Origin: Nostoc sp. ATCC 43529
GTDB lineage: Bacteria; Cyanobacteriota; Cyanobacteriia; Cyanobacteriales; Nostocaceae
NCBI GenBank assembly: GCA_003326205.1
Contig: LWTK01000065.1
Location: 1 to 36,543 of the forward strand
DNA length: 36,543 nt
Direction of reading: 5' to 3'
This document shows positions 6,435 to 14,175 of this stretch, piece by piece (position 1 is the first letter of the stretch; each line of letters starts with the position of its first letter). Made by a program: the position numbers and the translations under genes. The notes below the pieces were generated by a model, which saw only the letters and a program-made list of their open reading frames with translations, did no database searches and had not been told where the DNA came from.

Positions 6435-9386
6435 ATGGCAATTATTAACGGAACTAACGCAAATGATACCTTAGTGGGCACTCTGGTTTCCGACAGAATT
6501 AACGGTCAACTTGGCAACGACACCATCACAAGCAAACGCGGCAATGACACTCTAACTGGTGGCGGTGGCAAGGATACATTTATCTACAACTTAGGTGACG
6601 GCATTGATACGATTACTGATTTCGGCGGAGTCGGTAAAGGTACAAATCCAACATCCGGAGTGATTGCCGAAGTTGATACTATCAAATTTGTTGGGGCTGG
6701 GTTGACTGCACAAAATATGATCCTCACCCAGAATGGTGTAAATTTGGAAATCACCTTTGAAGCGGTAGGTGGTACAAAAATCGTTTTGGAAAACTTCAAA
6801 CTAGAAGACTTGGAGAACTTGAAAGCTTCTGGAAGTACGCCAGCTATTGGCAATATTATCTTCGATGGGCAAAGTAGCATCATTGATAGTTTTAATGTTT
6901 TGGACGCCAACTCCACAGAAACAACCATCGGCATCAAAAACACAGTCACCTTCCTCAACGACCTCAACAACAACATTACTGGTTTAGACAACTCAGATGA
7001 TGTGATAAATGGTCAGGGCGGTAATGACAAAATTGATGGTAAGAGTGGCGACGACTTGCTGCGCGGTGGTGCGGGCAATGATACTCTCATTGGTGATGCC
7101 GGAAATGATACTCTCTTTAGTGGTGCTGAAGGCAATAAACTGCTAGCAGGCGGCGATGGTGATGATTTTCTCTTTCTCTCTCGCTCATCTGGTAAAAACA
7201 CTCTTAACGGTGGCGCTGGTGACGATACCTTGCGTGCTGAATCTTCAGATTACGATAGCCTGCCCGACGAAAACCTGTTCAATGGTGGCGATGGCAATGA
7301 TTTTCTCTCGATAGTCTCTAATTACAACGCCGACTATCTTGAAGATCCCTCGTCTGACAAAAACACTCTCAACGGTGGTGCTGGTGATGATTACTTGAGC
7401 ATTAAAAATTCATCAGGCAAGAACCTGCTTTTTGGAGGCGATGGCAATGATTTTCTCTTTGCCTCTAACAACTACGGTAATAATACTCTCAACGGTGGTT
7501 CTGGCGATGATACCCTCAACCCTGGTTATGAAGATGATATCCTCATAGGTGGTGGTGGTAAAGATAAATTTGTTTTTGACTTCTTATCCTACGGCAGCAC
7601 TAATACTATCACTGATTTCGGTGGTGTAGGTAAACGAATAAACCCCACAGCAGCCGTCATCGCCGAAGTCGATACTTTAATATTCCAAAGTGATGGCTTA
7701 ACTGCCCAAAATTTGCTCCTCACCCAAAATGGCAAAAATCTAGAAATTAGCTTTGAAGTTTTATTTGGTAATCCAAAACTGATCTTGCAAAATTTTGCTC
7801 TGGAAAACCTGGAAAACCTTAGCAAATCAACAGGAGCAAGTGTAGATTTGGGCAATATCCTGTTTGGCGGACAAACTAGCATCACAGACAGTTTTGATGT
7901 CTTCGATGCTAACTCCACCCAAAGCACTATTTTTAGAAAGAATACAGTCACCTTCCTTAACGACCTGAATAACAATGTTCAAGGCTTTGACAACTCAAAT
8001 GATGTTATCAATGGTCAGGGGGGTGATGATATTATTGACGGCAAGAGTGGCAATGACACGCTGCGTGGTGGTACGGGCAATGATACCCTCAACGGTGGTA
8101 TTGGTGACGATTACCTGAATGTTGACTTTGCGCTAGGCAATAATTTGCTTTCTGGGGGCAATGGCAATGATTCTCTGTTTGCCTCTGGCTATCAGTACGA
8201 ATCTGCGTTCTTTCAAAAAAGTGACGACCTCCGTTCCTCAGGCAATAACACCCTTAACGGTGGTGCTGGTAACGATTACTTGAATGCTAGCGGTTCAAAA
8301 GGTGATAACGTGCTTGTCGCAGGCGATGGCAATGATACTCTCTCTATCTCTGGAGGGAAAAGCACACCTGGCGGCGACTTCTTCTTCTTGAATGACTCTC
8401 GCTCATCTGGGAATAACACCCTTAACGGTGGTGCAGGTAATGATACTTTGAGTGCTGGCGGTTCAATAGGCGATAATTTCCTTTTTGGAGGCGTAGGCAA
8501 CGATTCTCTTTCGGTATCTGGCTATTACGAGGTAAATTACGACTCAGGCTACGACTCTCGCTCGTTAGGCAATAACACCCTGGATGGGGGACATGGCAAC
8601 GATAACTTAAGTGCTACTGGTTCACAAGGCAATAACTTGCTTCTTGGAGCCAATGGCAATGATTCTCTGTCTCTGTTTGTTTATTTTGAACCATATTACG
8701 ACTCCTACTACGACTTACGCTCGTCTGGCAATAACACCCTTGATGGGGGTACTGGTGATGATACCTTACGTGCTGACTATTCAGATGGCGATAATCTCCT
8801 CTCTGGAGGTGATGGTAATGATTCTCTCTCCATCTTTGGCTATTACGAAGGATTTGGCTCTTCTGAGTCTTCGGGTAATAACACCCTCAACGGTGGTGCT
8901 GGGAACGATACTTTGAGTGCTGAGGGTTCTACAGGCGATAACCTCTTAGATGGTGGCGATGGTAATGATATTCTCTCTGCCTCTGGTGCCACTGGTAAAA
9001 ACACTCTCAAAGGTGGAAATGGCAATGATACCCTCACAGGTGGCAAGGGTAATGATAGCCTAATTGGAGGAAGCGGTATTGATACCTTTGTTTTCAATAG
9101 TTTCAATGAAGGTGTTGACAAAATTTCTGATTTCAACACCACTAATGAAGTGATTCGAGTCTCAGCTGCTGGTTTTGGTGGCGGATTATCAGCAGGTGTA
9201 CTATCCGCTAGTCAATTTACAATCGGTGCATCTGCAACCAGTGGCACTCAAAGGTTTATTTATAACTCCACCACAGGTGGATTGTTCTTCGACCAGGATG
9301 GCAGTGCGGGTGGGTTTGCTCAAGTACAATTTGCTTTAGTTACTGGCGGGTTGTCATTAACCAACACCAATTTTGTGGTTGTTTAA
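6435..9386 (+). CDS. RTX calcium-binding repeat protein with duplicated internal module, 983 aa
   Basis: This is a complete gene starting at ATG after AGGAAAAACTT. The order is: short N-terminal nonapeptides; a first non-repetitive module (about 42-190, KDTFIYNLGDGIDTITDFGG ... FNVLDANS); RTX repeats; a second diverged copy of the same module (about 372-530, KDKFVFDFLSYGSTNTITDF ... FDVFDANS); a longer RTX array with at least five Tyr/Asp-rich variable loops (for example GYYEVNYDSGYDSRSLG, VYFEPYYDSYYDLRSSG); and the common C-terminal module ending NTNFVVV. The extra module plus array explains why it is almost 400 residues longer than the gene at 3880. It is probably a secreted or surface protein that folds on calcium, as is usual for RTX proteins. 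It is followed by a strong terminator at 9435. Confidence 0.92.
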   Translation: MAIINGTNANDTLVGTLVSDRINGQLGNDTITSKRGNDTLTGGGGKDTFIYNLGDGIDTITDFGGVGKGTNPTSGVIAEVDTIKFVGAGLTAQNMILTQNGVNLEITFEAVGGTKIVLENFKLEDLENLKASGSTPAIGNIIFDGQSSIIDSFNVLDANSTETTIGIKNTVTFLNDLNNNITGLDNSDDVINGQGGNDKIDGKSGDDLLRGGAGNDTLIGDAGNDTLFSGAEGNKLLAGGDGDDFLFLSRSSGKNTLNGGAGDDTLRAESSDYDSLPDENLFNGGDGNDFLSIVSNYNADYLEDPSSDKNTLNGGAGDDYLSIKNSSGKNLLFGGDGNDFLFASNNYGNNTLNGGSGDDTLNPGYEDDILIGGGGKDKFVFDFLSYGSTNTITDFGGVGKRINPTAAVIAEVDTLIFQSDGLTAQNLLLTQNGKNLEISFEVLFGNPKLILQNFALENLENLSKSTGASVDLGNILFGGQTSITDSFDVFDANSTQSTIFRKNTVTFLNDLNNNVQGFDNSNDVINGQGGDDIIDGKSGNDTLRGGTGNDTLNGGIGDDYLNVDFALGNNLLSGGNGNDSLFASGYQYESAFFQKSDDLRSSGNNTLNGGAGNDYLNASGSKGDNVLVAGDGNDTLSISGGKSTPGGDFFFLNDSRSSGNNTLNGGAGNDTLSAGGSIGDNFLFGGVGNDSLSVSGYYEVNYDSGYDSRSLGNNTLDGGHGNDNLSATGSQGNNLLLGANGNDSLSLFVYFEPYYDSYYDLRSSGNNTLDGGTGDDTLRADYSDGDNLLSGGDGNDSLSIFGYYEGFGSSESSGNNTLNGGAGNDTLSAEGSTGDNLLDGGDGNDILSASGATGKNTLKGGNGNDTLTGGKGNDSLIGGSGIDTFVFNSFNEGVDKISDFNTTNEVIRVSAAGFGGGLSAGVLSASQFTIGASATSGTQRFIYNSTTGGLFFDQDGSAGGFAQVQFALVTGGLSLTNTNFVVV

Positions 9387-9434
9387 TGTAAGCACAAAAA
9401 ATTAGAAACCATCGGATTCAGAGGTGTATAAAAC

Positions 9435-9485
9435 AGATGGGATGATGAAGAAGTATTTTCTTCTCTATCTCCCCATCTTTTTTTT
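9435..9485 (+). terminator. Rho-independent terminator of the RTX cluster
   Basis: AGATGGG (9435-9441) pairs with CCCATCT (9472-9478), with an inner GAAGAA/TTCTTC stem, and runs into eight T residues (9478-9485). It lies 49 bases after the stop codon of the 983-residue RTX gene. Confidence 0.75.
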
Positions 9486-9488
9486 GCC

Positions 9489-9606
9489 AGGACTTACGCA
9501 CAGGTAACGGAAAATCGTAGACGCAAAGCGGCTTCCCGCAGGGTACCACAGAGAACGCAGAGGACACGGAGGAATAAGAGTTTAAAAGAGTTTTTGCGTA
9601 AGTCCT
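9489..9606. repeat. 118 bp element with 12 bp perfect inverted ends
   Basis: AGGACTTACGCA at 9489-9500 and TGCGTAAGTCCT at 9595-9606 are perfect inverted repeats, the same ends as the element at 3145. The interior differs and includes a GACGCAAAGCGG...CCCGCAGGG segment typical of cyanobacterial dispersed repeats. TTTGCC occurs directly before the left end and one base after the right end, a possible but imperfect target duplication. It carries no coding sequence and is probably a non-autonomous mobile element. Confidence 0.7.
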
Positions 9607-9665
9607 ATTTGCCTCAACAAGACAATTTTGGAATACCCAATTGGTATTTTAGTCTCCCAAACAAG

Positions 9666-10712
9666 TCACTTAAGTTTTTCGTAAGCAGCTAAAATAATTT
9701 TCTCTGTTTCTTCCCAGTTAATACATTTGTCAGTTACAGAAACACCATATTTTAATTCTTCTTTTTTCCCAGTAATTGGTTGATTGCCTTCATATATATT
9801 CGATTCCAGCATCATGCCAACTATTGATGTATTGCCATCCAATATTTGCTCAATAATATTTTCCAAAACGGCTGCTTGTAATCTATAGTCTTTATTTGTA
9901 TTGCCGTGGCTACAATCGATGACAATTCTTGGTGGTAAATCTGCCTCTTTTAATTTCTTTTCTACCAGGCTGACGCTTGCTGCATCAAAGTTTGGCTGAT
10001 TGCCACCTCTTAAAATTACGTGACCGTAGGCATTACCTTTGGTTTGAAAGACGCTGACTTGTCCGTTTTGATTAATGCCCAAAAAATTATGAGGGTTTCT
10101 AGCTGATTGTAGAGCATTCAAAGCTACTTGAATATTGCCGTCAGTACCGTTTTTAAAACCTACAGGCATGGAAAGTCCACTTGCCATTTCCCGATGAGTT
10201 TGTGATTCAGTTGTGCGTGCGCCGATCGCTGACCATGTAATCAGTTCGCTAATGTATTGAGGTATGATTGGATCTAGGGCTTCTGTACCAGCAGGTAAAC
10301 CCAATTCTGTAATTTTTAATAATAGCTGGCGTGCAATTAATAAACCATTTTCTACATGAAAAGAATCATCCATTTCTGGGTCATTAATTAATCCTTTCCA
10401 GCCTACGGTTGTTCTTGGTTTTTCAAAATAAACTCGCATAATTAATAGCAGTTTATCTTGAACTCGCTCGGCCAATACTTTTAATCTTTGGGAATATTCC
10501 ATCGCTGCTTCGGGATCGTGAATTGAACACGGCCCAACTACTATGAATTTTCGGCGATCGCGAAAATCTAAAATATCTTCTATTTCTTCTCTATACCTTA
10601 AAACTGTTTGTTCTGCTAATTGAGTTAATGGCAATCTTGATTTAATTTCATTGGGCGTTAAGAGAACGCGATCGTTCTCGATATTGGCATTAAACAATTG
10701 ATGGTTGTGCAT
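9666..10712 (-). CDS. aroF: 3-deoxy-7-phosphoheptulonate (DAHP) synthase, class I
   Basis: The enzyme condenses phosphoenolpyruvate and erythrose-4-phosphate to DAHP, the first step of the shikimate pathway, in the cytosol. The 348 residues match the AroF/G/H type in length and motifs: VGPCSIHDPEAA near residue 60, MRVYFEKPRTTVGWKGLINDP near 92, GARTTESQTHREMASGLS near 165, GFKNGTDGN near 186, ILRGG near 235 and the metal-binding region DCSHGN near 267. It starts at the ATG at 10712, which fits the family N-terminus (an N-terminal arm before LLTPNEIKSRLPL). In this class the N-terminal region takes part in feedback inhibition by aromatic amino acids; which one inhibits here cannot be read from the sequence. 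It is a single-gene unit, with a plausible promoter at 10759-10787. Confidence 0.95.
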   Translation of the reverse strand: MHNHQLFNANIENDRVLLTPNEIKSRLPLTQLAEQTVLRYREEIEDILDFRDRRKFIVVGPCSIHDPEAAMEYSQRLKVLAERVQDKLLLIMRVYFEKPRTTVGWKGLINDPEMDDSFHVENGLLIARQLLLKITELGLPAGTEALDPIIPQYISELITWSAIGARTTESQTHREMASGLSMPVGFKNGTDGNIQVALNALQSARNPHNFLGINQNGQVSVFQTKGNAYGHVILRGGNQPNFDAASVSLVEKKLKEADLPPRIVIDCSHGNTNKDYRLQAAVLENIIEQILDGNTSIVGMMLESNIYEGNQPITGKKEELKYGVSVTDKCINWEETEKIILAAYEKLK

Positions 10713-10758
10713 GGAGATTTTCTCTTAATTTGTGCTATTCTGTTTCTGAGTGCAACTT

Positions 10759-10787
10759 AATATACACACTTTTAATCAAAAATACAA
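10759..10787 (-). promoter_or_regulatory. Candidate sigma70-type promoter of DAHP synthase
   Basis: Read on the minus strand, TTGTAT (10782-10787) and TATATT (10759-10764) are separated by exactly 17 bases and lie about 47 bases before the ATG. This is a consensus-like match in AT-rich DNA, without experimental support. Confidence 0.4.
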
Positions 10788-10913
10788 GGTAAACTGATAT
10801 TTTGTCTGGGAAATCTTATAATAAAATTTGACTTTAGTAAAGCAATTACTGTTATAAATATTTGACTTGATTGTGATATCGCTGTTTTAAATTGGGAGTT
10901 ACTCATGAGGGTT

Positions 10914-10949
10914 GTTGACAGTTAACAGTTAAGCGTCAACAGTCAACAC
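10914..10949. repeat. GTCAACAGT-type short tandem repeat
   Basis: Repeated GTTGACAGTTAACAGTTAA / GTCAACAGTCAACAC units lie in the spacer between the DAHP synthase and acetyltransferase genes. The same words occur at 26753-26780 and 34061-34092. These are short tandemly repeated sequences of the type common in filamentous cyanobacteria. The remainder of the spacer (10713-11084) shows only the candidate promoter. Confidence 0.6.
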
Positions 10950-11084
10950 GAAAAATTTAGCTAATCTTTCTATTATCGCAGATACAGTGTTTCATATCAT
11001 AATTTTGATGCCAAAAGAACTTTGTAGACTTTGTGTCGCTATTGTTGAATATGATTAAGAAAGATTGTTTTTGCTCGATTGATT

Positions 11085-11630
11085 ATGTATGTAGAGGTGT
11101 TATCTGCTGCAATCGATGACAAACCACTCATCCAACGGATGATGGAGCTTTATCAGTATGACTTTTCAGAGTTTGACGATGGAGATCTCAACGAACATGG
11201 TTATTTTGGATACCCTTATTTAGATTATTACTGGATTGAAGGCGATCGCTATCCCTTTATTGTGCGAGTAGGTAACAAGCTTGCTGGATTTGTTTTAGTG
11301 AATCAATTCACATACATTGTAGATAGTCAATATTCGATTGCGGAGTTTTTTATCTTACGAAAATATAGACAGCAAGGAATTGGTAAGTTGGTTGCTTTTG
11401 AAGTATTCGACCGATTTTATGGCAAGTGGGAGATTTATCAAATTACCACAAATACAATCGCTCAAAAATTTTGGCGGAGTACGATCGCAGAATACACAAC
11501 AGGTAAGTTTACAGAAATTGCGATCAATGACGGCGATCGCCAAGGAATAATTCAATGCTTTGACAACACATCAAAACGTTCCTTGAATCATTCCGCCATC
11601 CACTTGCAGCATAACTCCATTTACAAATGA
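11085..11630 (+). CDS. GNAT-family N-acetyltransferase
   Basis: This is a predicted acetyl-CoA-dependent acyltransferase of the GNAT fold. The acetyl-CoA-binding motif A is visible as EFFILRKYRQQGIGKLVAFEVF around residues 85-106 (Q/RxxGxG), preceded by the beta-strand FIVRVGNKLAGFVLVN. The substrate is unknown. I take the ATG at 11085 as the start; an upstream TTG (11079) is less likely and no good ribosome site is seen for either. The last 20 or so residues (RSLNHSAIHLQHNSIYK) are unlikely to be ancestral: they read antisense through the remnant of a short-chain dehydrogenase gene (11571-11676). The gene therefore seems to have lost its original stop and gained a tail. Confidence 0.8.
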   Translation: MYVEVLSAAIDDKPLIQRMMELYQYDFSEFDDGDLNEHGYFGYPYLDYYWIEGDRYPFIVRVGNKLAGFVLVNQFTYIVDSQYSIAEFFILRKYRQQGIGKLVAFEVFDRFYGKWEIYQITTNTIAQKFWRSTIAEYTTGKFTEIAINDGDRQGIIQCFDNTSKRSLNHSAIHLQHNSIYK

Positions 11631-11676
11631 GGCTGCTGGTGAACTCAAAAATACCGCAACATTGGCAAACTCTTTG
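11571..11676 (-). pseudogene. 3' fragment of a short-chain dehydrogenase/reductase gene
   Basis: Read on the minus strand, this piece encodes KEFANVAVFLSSPAASFVNG followed by VMLQVDGGMIQGTF and a stop. That is the C-terminal signature of classical SDR enzymes (E-IANAVxFLASPAASxxxGxxLxVDGG). Homology ends sharply at about 11676, where ACTCAGAACTCAGG-type repeats begin, and no Rossmann or YxxxK region is present nearby. It is a dead remnant overlapping the acetyltransferase gene on the other strand. Confidence 0.8.
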
Positions 11677-11679
11677 AAT

Positions 11680-11896
11680 AGAACTCAGAACTCAGGAGTC
11701 AGAATTCAGAATGGGCTACGTTAACAGAACTCAGAACTCAGAATGAATAATGTACAGATAGCAGATAAGTTGGGGTTTAGAACAAGAAAAACTTTCGGTT
11801 TCAGCGTCTTCTAGAGAAACAACTTTGTCAAAAAATACATATTCATCTAGAGACTTATTCTAAACTCCTGGATTCTGGATTCTGAATTCTGACTCC
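11680..11896. repeat. Inverted copies of a GGAGTCAGAATTCAGAAT repeat flanking about 165 bp
   Basis: The 18-mer at 11695-11712 is found again in inverted orientation at 11879-11896, with AGAACTCAGAACTC units beside the first copy. A third set, in the same orientation as the second, lies at 12843-12886 beyond the nitroreductase gene. The DNA between the first two (about 11747-11860) has no recognised gene. Confidence 0.65.
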
Positions 11897-11899
11897 TTC

Positions 11900-12721
11900 T
11901 CATAGTAATTTGAAGCCCAGGTTATTGAGAACTTGCCGCAAGCGATCGCGTCCTCTCAATGACTCAATGGTTGCAATCCGCCCGGCTGAGTGTTCTGACC
12001 AATCACCAGCAACATTCATCTGTTGTTCAGTATAGAACTCTTTGATGATGTTATTGTAATGAGCGATCGCTTCATCTTGTTCTGCCAATTTATAGGTTTC
12101 GCGGTGCAGCACAGCCGATTGTGGTAACCGTGGCTTAATTGCAGCATTCACTTCTGGATCTGGATAGCCTACACACAACCCAAACACAGCATACACAGAA
12201 GAAGGCAAATTCAAGATTGCTGCTACTTCTTCTGGACGGTTGCGGATTCCACCGATATATACTGTTCCTAAACCCAGAGACTCAGCTGCTATTGTGGCAT
12301 TTTGCGCCGCCAATCCAGCATCAACCGTTGCCATGACAAACATTTCCAAATAATCTAAACCATCATGGGAGATGCCACGACTGTCAGCAACATAAGCCAG
12401 ACGCGCTAAATCTGCTAACCACACCAAGAATAAAGGTGCTTGTCGGATGTGTGCTTGATTTCCCGCCAGCTTTGATAACTCATCCTTGCGTTCTTGACTT
12501 TCCACTGCAACCACACTCCAGGTTTGCAAATTTGAGGAAGTAGATGCAGATTGGGCGGCTGCAACTAGCAACTCCAGAGTTCCGGGTGGTAAAGGATCTG
12601 AAAGATAAGCACGAATCGAACGGTGAGATAGTAGTGATGTCAAAGAATCATTCCATTCAATTTCAGGATTGAAGGGAATTTCACCGTAGCGCGATCGCAA
12701 TAGTTCTGTAGGATTGGTCAT
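11900..12721 (-). CDS. Nitroreductase-family NAD(P)H-dependent flavin oxidoreductase
   Basis: This is a 273-residue FMN enzyme of the NfsA/Frp-like nitroreductase branch. N-terminal HRSIRAYLSDPLPP (about 33-46) and AAQSASTSSNLQTWSVVAV (about 52-70) are the FMN-binding region. LGLGTVYIGGIRNRPEEVAA (about 149-168) and VFGLCVGYPDPE (about 179-190) are characteristic of the NfsA/FMN reductase subgroup. It reduces flavins, quinones or nitro compounds with NAD(P)H; the true substrate is not evident. It lies 169 bp downstream of ssuA on the same strand, so it could supply reduced flavin for sulfonate use, but that is inferred from position only. It is flanked on both sides by the same GAATTCTGACTCC-type repeats, and a HIP1 site lies near the start. 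Confidence 0.88.
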   Translation of the reverse strand: MTNPTELLRSRYGEIPFNPEIEWNDSLTSLLSHRSIRAYLSDPLPPGTLELLVAAAQSASTSSNLQTWSVVAVESQERKDELSKLAGNQAHIRQAPLFLVWLADLARLAYVADSRGISHDGLDYLEMFVMATVDAGLAAQNATIAAESLGLGTVYIGGIRNRPEEVAAILNLPSSVYAVFGLCVGYPDPEVNAAIKPRLPQSAVLHRETYKLAEQDEAIAHYNNIIKEFYTEQQMNVAGDWSEHSAGRIATIESLRGRDRLRQVLNNLGFKLL

Positions 12722-12839
12722 AGGGAATTCTCCGATTCAAAAATTTCAAAGGTAAGAGGGGAAAGGCAAGAGGCTTGAAAGTTTTTTAATGTCCTAACTT
12801 AGCTACCAACTGCTATAAATTAGAGTTGGATTTTTGTGA

Positions 12840-12886
12840 GATTCTGAATTTTGAATTCTGACTCCTGAATTCTGACTCCTGAATTC
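12840..12886. repeat. Tandem TGAATTCTGACTCC repeat
   Basis: Three imperfect copies of TGAATTCTGACTCC lie between the nitroreductase and ssuA genes, ending just after the ssuA stop. They match the block at 11879-11896 in the same orientation, so the nitroreductase gene is bracketed by direct repeats. Confidence 0.65.
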
Positions 12887-12890
12887 TTGA

Positions 12891-14006
12891 TTAGATTTTT
12901 GGTGAAAATGCAGCGTATTGTTCCTTGGTTAACACTCCATCTCTGACGTTAACCTCTTTGGGAATCAACTTTAGCTGATAATATGTATTAGCTACTTGTT
13001 GTTGCAAATCGATCAGTTCATCATTAATTGGTACAATCCCAAAGGTTCGTCTATTAGTAGCTTTTCTCATAGTTTCTATGTCAATTCCTACCACAGATGA
13101 GAGAGTTTTTGCTACTTCTTCTCGATGCTGTTTAGCCCATTCTTCTAGCTGTTGAATTTCCTCCAATATTGCCTTGACAGTTTGAGGATTTTCCGTTACA
13201 AATTTCCGGGTTGTTAAATAATATCCTCCCTGTTTATTAATTCCTGTGCCATCAATCAAAACTCTCGCTTTAGTCGCTTCTTCAGCTGCTGCATAGAACG
13301 GGTCCCAAATTACCCAAGCATCTACACTACCCTTAACAAATGCAGGGCGGGCATCAGCTGGTGGTAAATATTTAGGTTCAACTTCACTATATTTGACTCC
13401 AGCTTTTTCTAAAGCTTGGACTAACAATAAATGGGCGCTAGATCCTTTTTGAAAAGCAATTTTTTTGCCCTTCAGATCACTCACTTTTTGAATTGGAGAA
13501 TTTTGGGGAACAAGAATTGCCCAAGCAGCAGGACTAGAAGCAATACCAGCGACATAAGTTAATGATGCTCCTGCTGCTTGGGCAAATATCGGTGGTGATT
13601 CTCCCACATGTCCAAAGTCAATACTACCGACATTCATGGCTTCTAACAATTGCGGCCCCGCAGGAAATTCAACCCATTCTACAGATATACCATCTGGTGA
13701 CAACCGCTTTTCTAAAACACCCTTATTTTTCAATAAAATATTCGATTTTTGATAACCAAATCGCACTAATGTTGCTTTGCTAGAAGCAGAATTCGCCACA
13801 GATGTAGCACTGGGATTAGGAGAATTAACAGTCGATGTTGATGAGCAAGCAGCAAATAGCAAGCTCAAACAAACACCAGTGACAAAAGCCCCCGCTATTG
13901 GTAAACAAGAACAAAAGAATAATTTATTTTGGTTGTTAAATAAATTCTTGATTTCCATCAAGGACATCCACTTGGCAATTAAGCGGCGAAAAATATGGCT
14001 AACCAT
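12891..14006 (-). CDS. ssuA: Aliphatic sulfonate ABC transporter substrate-binding lipoprotein
   Basis: This is the periplasmic binding protein for alkanesulfonates (type 2 periplasmic-binding fold). Typical SsuA segments are visible: FGYQKSNILLKNKGVLEKRL, VEWVEFPAGPQLLEAMNVGS, DFGHVGESPPIFAQAAG, LKGKKIAFQKGSSAHLLL and WVIWDPFYAAAE. The N-terminus has a basic stretch, a hydrophobic core (CLPIAGAFVTGVCLSLL) and a lipobox FAAC, so it should be a lipid-anchored lipoprotein. I chose the ATG at 14006 because CAAAGGG lies 9 bases upstream; internal ATGs at 13967 and 13958 would also keep the signal. No SsuB, SsuC or SsuD gene is next to it, so its transporter must be encoded elsewhere or is lost. 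Confidence 0.9.
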   Translation of the reverse strand: MVSHIFRRLIAKWMSLMEIKNLFNNQNKLFFCSCLPIAGAFVTGVCLSLLFAACSSTSTVNSPNPSATSVANSASSKATLVRFGYQKSNILLKNKGVLEKRLSPDGISVEWVEFPAGPQLLEAMNVGSIDFGHVGESPPIFAQAAGASLTYVAGIASSPAAWAILVPQNSPIQKVSDLKGKKIAFQKGSSAHLLLVQALEKAGVKYSEVEPKYLPPADARPAFVKGSVDAWVIWDPFYAAAEEATKARVLIDGTGINKQGGYYLTTRKFVTENPQTVKAILEEIQQLEEWAKQHREEVAKTLSSVVGIDIETMRKATNRRTFGIVPINDELIDLQQQVANTYYQLKLIPKEVNVRDGVLTKEQYAAFSPKI

Positions 14007-14117
14007 TAAAATCATCCCTTTGAGCTATGTTAATACTATATATCTATAAATTTACCGTAGTATATAGTAAATGGGCATTGGGGAGCTACTGATACCAATT
14101 CAAAATTCACGCATGAC

Positions 14118-14151
14118 GCTCTCTACGAGACGCTACGCGTAGCTTGCTTCT
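14118..14151. repeat. Dispersed CTACGAGACGCTACGCG repeat
   Basis: This is a GC-rich imperfect palindrome (CTCTACGAGACGCTACGCGT, then AGCTTGCTTCT). Close copies occur at 16874 and 29330. It is a typical dispersed repeat of cyanobacterial spacers. Confidence 0.6.
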
Positions 14152-14175
14152 GTGCAGGAGTACGCGGACTCGCTA

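Noticed and set aside
9640..9665. A terminator for DAHP synthase (AATACC/GGTATT dyad near 9631-9647)
   Set aside because: On the minus strand the dyad is not followed by a T run, so it was not called.
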